DNA of 64,000 bases from Ptiloglossa arizonensis. Its lineage: Eukaryota > Arthropoda > Insecta > Hymenoptera > Colletidae. This document shows positions 57,671 to 64,000 of the stretch, piece after piece. The stretch's first letter is position 1; the number at the start of each line of letters is the position of its first letter. The notes beneath the pieces were generated by a model, which was given only the letters and a program-made list of their open reading frames with translations, ran no database searches and was not told where the DNA came from. A program made the position numbers and the translations under genes. Location: assembly GCF_051014685.1 (NCBI RefSeq), contig NC_135061.1, positions 2,441,029-2,505,028 on the forward strand, in the 5' to 3' direction.

Positions 57671-58501
57671 GCTGCAAATACGAACAGGACGTGTTGGCTC
57701 TGGACAATTGATAACGCACGACGAGGTATTAATTTATTATTATTGATTATTAATTAACTATTAATTTGTCGGCCAGCAGGGACAAATGGCGCGCAGTCTC
57801 GAGAATGTACCGTGATCGCGGATTGTTCCGCGCCGTGCGTAAAGTTATGGAAATAACCCGTAGGTGAAAGATGACACAGTTTCGTTGGTGTGAGAGTGTC
57901 GTCGGGCCTGTTGGTCGTTCTAATTAGACATTTCACGAATACCGTGGGGCACGGTACGGGTGTCGTTCGTACGTTTAAATCGGTTTATTACAGCGTCAGA
58001 GCGTGCACCGTGTGCGACGCTAGTCACGGTCCGGCAATGTGTTGCAAATTACACAAGCGAATCGCTTTCACTTGGCACATACTGGCTGTCGCGTTTATGT
58101 ATAGACGTTCGCGTGCGTCGTCTATTCGCCCGTGTGCTATTTCGGTGTTCCCTATCCCTTACCCGTTTTCCCGCGCTAACTGTATCGGGGCCAGGACTTA
58201 CGCGCACCCGTACGTTCTAATTTAACGTTCTAATTTGACGTAACCGCGTTAGAGCTCTCGGTCGCCGGCTATAAGTGCTCCGCTAAAGCTTACGAACCTA
58301 ATTACGGTCTTTAAAACGGCCGAGGAAAAAGGACGCGAACGAATCGGCGCGTATGAATTGGCTCGAGCACCGACCTTCCTCGCTTACTACGCTCCATCGT
58401 CGCGTGTAACGAAACCTTCTTTTTTTTTTCACTCCTTTTCTTTTTTTTCATTTTTCTTTTTTTTTTCTATCTCGTTTCAAACGGTTATTTGCGGTGTAAC
58501 G
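57671..58501. other. CpG-rich unique stretch
   Basis: GC-rich around 57780-58400, including open frames on both strands without a domain. Ends in T-rich runs at about 58420-58465. Confidence 0.35.
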
Positions 58502-58715
58502 TCCAGTATTTCGACTCGCACGCGTAAACGACACTCTCGTGTTCGACGTTTCGTTTCTGGGACTCGAAACGTGTTCCTTGCGTTCCAAACGGAGAAACAA
58601 CGACACGGAATGATTCTTCGCGGGTTTGGGGTGCTACGATTTCGTAATCGACGCCTTTGACACCCGCTGAGAAGAACTCGAACTTGAGTTCTTTTATATT
58701 TACGTGGTTGTAAAT
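58502..58715. repeat. Dispersed direct repeat, copy B
   Basis: Same family as 57496-57670, with an extra segment (GGGACTCGAAACGTGTTCCT). Downstream of each copy AGGACGTRTTGGC appears (57687 and 58978), so the repeated unit may extend further with an insertion in copy B. Confidence 0.8.
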
Positions 58716-59069
58716 ATGTTTGGCGGCTCTATGTTGTGAATGTATGCGAGAAGGGAATAAGGAGTGGGGAGAAACGTCACAGGTTTCATCCTGGGTCTGC
58801 TAGTGGACTCGTCATTAAGGCATCCTAGCAGGCCCTGCCTTATACGCCAGGACATTGGAAGATCGGTAAGAGATCGTATATATACCGATCGGAGCAGGTA
58901 CGGGAACTTGCGGGAAACGGTTGGTGGTGAGTTTCCCTCTGGTGGCAAGCGTGGGTAGCGCTGTCACATATGTATAGGACGTATTGGCGCTCTAATGGAA
59001 ACAATTATCGATACCAGATCGTGGACAAATATTCGGTTCTCGGACAATTACGAACGAAGTGTATATATA
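58716..59069. other. No feature seen
   Basis: Unique, slightly GC-rich DNA before the long-TIR transposon. Confidence 0.4.
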
Positions 59070-59943
59070 CAGGGTGGTTGGTAACTGGTGGTACAAGCGG
59101 AAAGGGGGTGATTCTACGATAAAGAAGAATCATCTCCATTGATATTTCTGCGAAAAAAGAAGTCGAAAATATAGAATAAAAATGTTTCGTTCGAGGCTTT
59201 CTTTTCGAGAAAATCGACTTTGAATTTTCGCTCGGTACACGTGCACTTTATCACGTTTCGTTGTAACGGATCTCACTGTAGATCGTTGTCTCGATGGATA
59301 TTATCGCAGTTAGAGGAAGTTTCATTTTTCAACAAGACGGTGCACCGCCACATTTTAGTCGTCGTGTGAGAGATTTTTTCAACCAACATTACCAAGGCTG
59401 GATCGGTCGTGCTGGAACAATAGCTCGGCCACCACGCTCTCCTGACTCAACTCCGCTTGACTTTTATTTACGGAGCCATATTAAATCGATTGTCCATTCC
59501 GAAGAAATCGCAAGTTGCGAGCAATCGAAAGAAAAGATTATCGTAGCCTTTCGTACTTTAAAACAATCGAATACGTTGGAAAGTGTTCGTAGAAATTTAA
59601 TTAGAAATGCAGAAGTATGCGTTCGGCAGAACGGGAAACATTTTCAGCAATTTTTGTAATAATAAACTTTACGATTACTTCGTATTATTTCATTATGTAT
59701 TCCTAATTTCCGTTACTGCGAAAAGAAACTTAAACTGCGATAATATCCATCGAGACAACGATATACAGTGAGATACAGTTATAACGAGACGTGATAAAGT
59801 GCACGCGTACCGAGCGAAAATTCAAAGTCGATTTTCTCGAAAACAAAACCTCGAACGAACAATTTTTATTCTATATTTTCGACTTCTCTTTTCGCGTAGA
59901 ATCACCCCCTTTTCGCTTGTACCACCAGTTACCAACCACCCTG
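59070..59943 (+). mobile_element. Long-TIR Tc1/mariner-type element, internally deleted (874 bp)
   Basis: It begins CAGGGTGGTTGGTAACTGGT after TA (59068-59069) and ends with the inverted equivalent before TA (59944-59945). The inverted repeats are very long: 59070-59311 on the left (242 bp) and 59732-59943 on the right (212 bp). They stay alignable to the innermost words, GGATATTATCGCAGTT and its complement. The left arm has about 30 extra bases near 59120-59150. Between the arms lie only about 420 bp, encoding the C-terminal part of a transposase. TIRs of over 200 bp are unlike the short ends of most mariners. Confidence 0.92.
59294..59659 (+). pseudogene. C-terminal fragment of a DD40D-type transposase
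   Basis: A 121-residue ATG frame holds D15 in FQQDGAPPHFSRR and D56 in PRSPDSTPLDFYL. With 40 residues between, this is a D...D ending as in mariner relatives rather than D...E, and the QQDGAPPHF...PPRSPD...PLDF pattern is typical of a transposase group abundant in arthropod genomes. The C-terminal stretch (E-V-C-V-R-Q-N-G-K-H-F) matches the usual ending. The HTH domain and the first catalytic Asp are missing, so it cannot catalyse transposition. The first residues (M-D-I-I-A-V) are encoded inside the left terminal repeat, so the deletion fused the TIR to the mid-gene. Family recalled, not searched. Confidence 0.85.
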
Positions 59944-61261
59944 TATATATGCAGGTGTTTCGTATGCGTGTTCAATGACGTTGTTTTGTTTTTTTCATTT
60001 CAACGGTTCACGTTTCCCGTGATAAAATTAGCGAACTCGTTAAACGTGTACGCGAGAGCATATATCAGAATAGAGGACGAGCCAGGATTTCGATGAACCG
60101 GATTCGAATTTACACTTTCTCGATTATCCGAGTTTCTATTACCCCCGAAATCTCCATTATTCCATGAACATAACGGATCACAATTGTGACCCCGTTTTAA
60201 ATTGTTTTAATTTACATATTCCGGAGCTGCGCTGGTTGATGGTTGATACTGTCTACCGTTTCAGAATTATTAATGGTCACACTAGCGCGCCTTTTACCTT
60301 AAGTCTGATAAATTTCAATGCATGTTACAGATCCGTTCCTAGACGTCTCGGTTTAGATCTTGTCGCTCGATCTCGGAAACTGTTGATCCTGCGTCGAGAA
60401 CTCTCATTACAGATACAGTATTTAGCAGTTAACTTGAACTTTTACCATCACCTTTTTTCTACCAAATATATTTTTCCCCCTTTACGGTTTCGTTTTATCC
60501 ATATCGCTCTCGATCCTTAACCGTACAGCCATTAGACGTGTATTTATCGTAAGTTGAATCGTAATCTCGCGTTTGTAATAATAAGAATGGAGCTTGTAAC
60601 GGTACCAATAATAACAAGAACCGTAGAAATAACAGTAACGGTAACAACAACGATAATAATAACGACAACAATCACGATGACGACGATGATAACGATAATG
60701 GCGACGATGTAAACGATGTCTACGATTTGAATGACATCAACAATTATACAACGTCTACGATATCAATGACGGGTATATTAATTGCAACGATATGAAATTG
60801 ACCATTTATTTTCGAAACTTTTTGCACAAACAATAATTTTGTAAATGTAGTCGTTTGTCTCTACGATTCCATTTTTCGTTATTTCTCAACGATTACCATC
60901 CCGAATTTGTTGATCGGTGATACATCGCGGCTGACGAACGTTCCGTGAAAAATTGACGACTTTAAAAACCGAGAAACTCGCTCCGGTTTGGAAAACATGT
61001 TCTTCTTTTCTTCCGGTTTCGCTAACCTACATTCTCTCTCGCTCGCGAATCTAAATTTTCCGGCTTTCGACCTGCCGTTCAAAATAATTACGTGGCCCAA
61101 ATTCGGGTTACACGACGAGATTTGCGATACGGCACCGCGCTCAAATTATGCAATACTCGTTAATACGGTTAAGGGAACAGTCCGATAAAAATCGATTCTC
61201 TCTCAAAGATTCGAACTAAAAACTAGTAATAAGTTTCATCCAACGACGAAACTTATCGAAC
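59944..61261. other. No gene seen; triplet-rich run and a mariner end
   Basis: Contains an AAC/GAT-like triplet tract (listed separately) and, at about 61224-61255, a hairpin (ATAAGTTTC...GAAACTTAT) ending in CGAACAACCTAG, a mariner-type terminus. The frame at 60164-60520 (118 codons) has no recognised domain. Confidence 0.4.
60587..60740 (+). repeat. Imperfect triplet tract (AAC, AAT, GAT, GAC)
   Basis: A run of A-A-C, A-A-T, G-A-T and G-A-C triplets. One frame would read N and D almost exclusively, another T and I. A codon-like step of three with no ATG-led long frame suggests a degenerate microsatellite. Confidence 0.65.
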
Positions 61262-62310
61262 AACCTAGTATTTCATTTAATTGTACATTACCCATTCTGT
61301 TAATTTATACATTCTTTATAGATACGTACAACAATCTATATATACAATCTATACATTACTCAAAACATTACCCAGTCTGTTAGAAACTCTCGATTTTCAT
61401 TCGAACACGCGATACCTCTTCTCGAATTTGTTTTCAGTTATTCTTCTTCGTAGAAAATCAAAGAGTATTTCATTAAATTATACATTACCCAATCTGTTAA
61501 TTTATACATTCTTTATAGATACATACAACAATCTATACATACAATCTATACATTACCCAAAACATTACCCAGTCTGTTAATTTTCATTGATATTTTTGCA
61601 CAGAAAACAAGCTTTTCGTGAAACTCTCGATTTTCATTCCAACACGCTATACCTCTTTCTGAATTTGTTTTCAGTTATTCTTCTTCGTAGAAAATCAAAG
61701 AGTATTTCATTAAATTATACATTACCCAATAGGTTAATTTATACATTCTTTATACAATAATCTATACATACAATCTATACATTACCCAAAACATTACCCA
61801 GTCTGTTAATTTTCATTGATATTTCTGCACAGAAAACATGCGATACCTCTTTCTGAATTTATTTTCAGTTATTCTTCTCTACAGAAAATCAAAGAGTATT
61901 TCATTAAACCATACATTACCCAATCTGTTAATTTACACATTCTTTATACAATAATCTATACACACAATCTATACATTACCCAAAACATTACCCAGTCTGT
62001 TAATTTTCATTGATATTTCTGCAAAGAAAACAAGCTTTTCGTGAAACTCTCGATTTTCATTCCAACACACGATACCTCTTTCTGAATTTATTTTCAGTTA
62101 TTCTTCTCTACAGAAAATCAAAGAGTATTTCATTAAACTGTACATTACCCAATCTGTTAATTTATACATTCTTTATACAATAATCTATACATTACTCAGT
62201 CTGTTAATTTCCATTGATATTTCCGCAAAGAAAACAAGCTTTCCGTAAAACCCTCGATTCCCATTCCAGCGATACCTCTCCTCGAATACGTTTTCAATTA
62301 TACTTCTCCG
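61262..62310. repeat. Tandem array, about 5 units of 195-236 bp
   Basis: AAAATCAAAGAGTATTTCAT recurs at about 61454, 61690, 61884 and 62113, giving steps of 236, 194 and 229. A fifth, diverged start (AAAATGAAAGAG) lies near 62309, and a partial first unit near 61262. The short step lacks the segment AAGCTTTTCGTGAAACTCTC. All units share CATTACCCAATCTGTTAATT. Confidence 0.9.
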
Positions 62311-63172
62311 TAGAAAATGAAAGAGTTCCGTGAAAATCCACGCATTTCGTTCGGAAATACCGTACTCCCCCCGAATTCGTTTCCAATTATTTCTCTCTAC
62401 GTAGAGTAACAAAAATTTCGCCGAAGCCACGATTTTGACTCGAAAATATCCGATTCCCATCTCGAAACGCGGCGAGTCGCTGTTAATGGTCGAGCCTGTC
62501 CGAATTAAACGACCGCCACCTGTTTCTGATTTTCCACGCGTTCGTCATACGCTCTGTATTCGAGCGTGCGTCTCGTTCCCGCTCGAATCGTGCGTCGTAA
62601 AAGGATTTTACGATCTCCCGAATGGCTGGTTCGTTTCCCAGCCGGGTGCGTCTCGCGCACTTTTCACAGGATTATTCAACGGATTCGACGGATGAGGCTT
62701 CATCTTGAAAACGTCTCGCCGGAGCGTAGGTATTCTATAATTGGTCCGCGCGACTATGCGAGACACGTCGCGTTCCAGTTTCGTGCACGCTCGTTTCGTT
62801 CAGCTCTCTTAGCGACGAATCTTCAAACGGTCGGTGGCTGTCGGGGCGGTGTCGTTGCGAGTTTGACGATGTTCGCGAAAAAAGTAGGGGGGACGAAAAA
62901 AAAAAGAGGAAGAAAAAAAAAATAGAGATACACGGTACGCGTTCACGTGGCTGCGGTGTTCCGCTAGGAGAACCCGCGCGGAACCTTTGAAAACGGTCGA
63001 TTTTTATGGGACGACGCGCACGAAGGAGCGCAAAGTGTGTGGACTGTGGTTCGCTGCGCATGTCGCGTGCAGTCCTCTACCCCCGTTTCAAAGCAATGTT
63101 TATGTCGGCTCTTTCGAGTGTTTACCTTAAATGGAACCAGAACTCTGTTTCTTATTTCGTCGTAGTTTTCCC
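62311..63172. other. CpG-rich unique stretch
   Basis: GC-rich from about 62460 to 63080, with overlapping open frames on both strands (119 codons at 62566-62925 plus, 108 at 62735-63061 minus). Neither has a domain. An A/G run lies at about 62895-62925. Confidence 0.35.
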
Positions 63173-63955
63173 CCTTGTGTTCTTTTCCCCCCAAAAACAA
63201 TTTATTCTTATACTTTTGATTCGAAGCTGTGTCGATCAATTTTCCATTTGGTTAAGAAACTTGTCCTCGAAAGAATTTCGTTCGTATTTTTTTCCGTCAA
63301 AATAACGAATTATTCTTATAATTATGATTCCTACCATTCGAAGCTGCGTCGATCAATATTCGATTTGTTTAAGAAACTCGTCCTCGAAAGAATTTTCTTC
63401 GTATTTTTTTCCCTTGTGTTCTTTTTTCCCTAAACAACGAATTGTTCTTTTACTTTTGATTCTTATCATCTGAAGCTGCGTCGATTAATTTTCGATTTGT
63501 TTAAGAAACTCGTCTTCGAAAGAATTTTCTTCGTATTTTTTCCCCTTGTGTTCTTTCCCCCCAAAAATAACGAATTATTCTTATAATTTTGAATCCTACT
63601 ATTCGAAGCTACGTCGATCAATTTTCGATGTGATTAAGAAATTCGTCCTCGAAAGAATTTTCTTCGTATCTTTTTCCCTTGTGTTCTTTTTCCCCAAAAT
63701 AACGAATTATTTTTACAATTTTGAATCCTACCATTCGAAGCTACGTCGATCAATTTTCCATTTGTTTAAGAAACTCGTCCTCGATGGAATTTCATTCGTA
63801 TTTTTTTCCCTTGTGTTCTTTTTCCCCAAAATAACGAATTATTTTTACAATTTTGAATCCTACCATTCGAAGCTATGCCGATCAACTTTCCATTTGTTTA
63901 AGAAACTCGTCCTCGATGGAATTTCGTTCGTATTGTTTTTTCTCGGTTCAAAGTG
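63173..63955. repeat. Tandem array, about 7 units of 117-133 bp
   Basis: CCTTGTGTTCTTTTTCCCC and AATAACGAATTATTCTTATA alternate with GAAGCTACGTCGATCAATTT and AAGAAACTCGTCCTCGAAAG. Unit starts at about 63174, 63290, 63411, 63544, 63677 and 63808, with a last partial unit near 63935. Later units differ by ACTCGTCCTCGATGGAATTT. The frame at 63546-63956 follows the repeat. Confidence 0.9.
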
Positions 63956-64000
63956 ACTTAAGATCACTTTCGTTCGCGTAAATTTTCATCGAGGCGTTTC

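Overview
The window looks like insect nuclear DNA, most likely from a hymenopteran (bee, ant or wasp). This is inferred from AT-rich sequence in which CpG is clearly not depleted (TCGA, CGATCG and ACGA words are everywhere), from Tc1/mariner-type DNA transposons with TA target sites, and from metazoan splice signals. I could not test the taxon by search.

It is gene-poor. The only convincing intact coding sequence is a Tc1-type transposase at 32552-33622 inside a complete element (32458-33730). A second, nearly identical copy at 305-1580 is dead: one premature stop and one single-base deletion. A third transposon (59070-59943) has unusually long terminal inverted repeats and keeps only the C-terminal part of a DD40D-type transposase. 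No host gene is complete here. The best host signals are a 46-bp candidate exon with a strong 3' splice site at 19143-19188 (+), whose first bases also read as a 5' splice site (a candidate recursive splice site), and a weaker 47-bp candidate exon at 35676-35722 (-). The simplest reading is long intron and/or intergenic DNA. Most open frames are chance or repeat-driven, and many start at TTG or GTG rather than ATG.

Layout. 0-5 kb: dead Tc1 copy, then featureless DNA. 5-10 kb: a 25-bp repeat, a TIR element of the GGGTGTCCC family and its duplicated end, a 326-bp duplication, and an array built from mariner-type MITEs. 11-18.8 kb: a 12-bp repeat, a 3 x 132-bp array, duplicated GGGTGTCCC-family ends carrying the first codons of a transposase, a minisatellite with 54/63-bp-like units, a 28-bp array and a 68-bp duplication. 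19-22.3 kb: the splice-site candidate, a 32-bp minisatellite and a 97-bp array. 24.5-26.2 kb: twin T-rich 14-bp arrays. 28.2-29.6 kb: 11 x 126-bp satellite. 32-33.7 kb: intact Tc1 element in duplicated flank. 34.9-35.5 kb: 110/124-bp dimeric array. 39.8-41.1 kb: 10-bp minisatellite and a 190-bp duplication. 41.8-46.1 kb: cluster of GGGTGTCCC-family elements and an 83-bp array. 47.1-48.2, 49.9-50.8, 51.9-52.4, 55.5-56.7, 61.3-62.3 and 63.2-64.0 kb: further arrays with units of about 146, 190, 70-84, 173, 195-236 and 117-133 bp.

The common theme is local tandem amplification of many unrelated sequences, several of them recognisably transposon ends, often in alternating (dimeric) unit order. Unit lengths and copy numbers were counted by hand and identities judged by eye.
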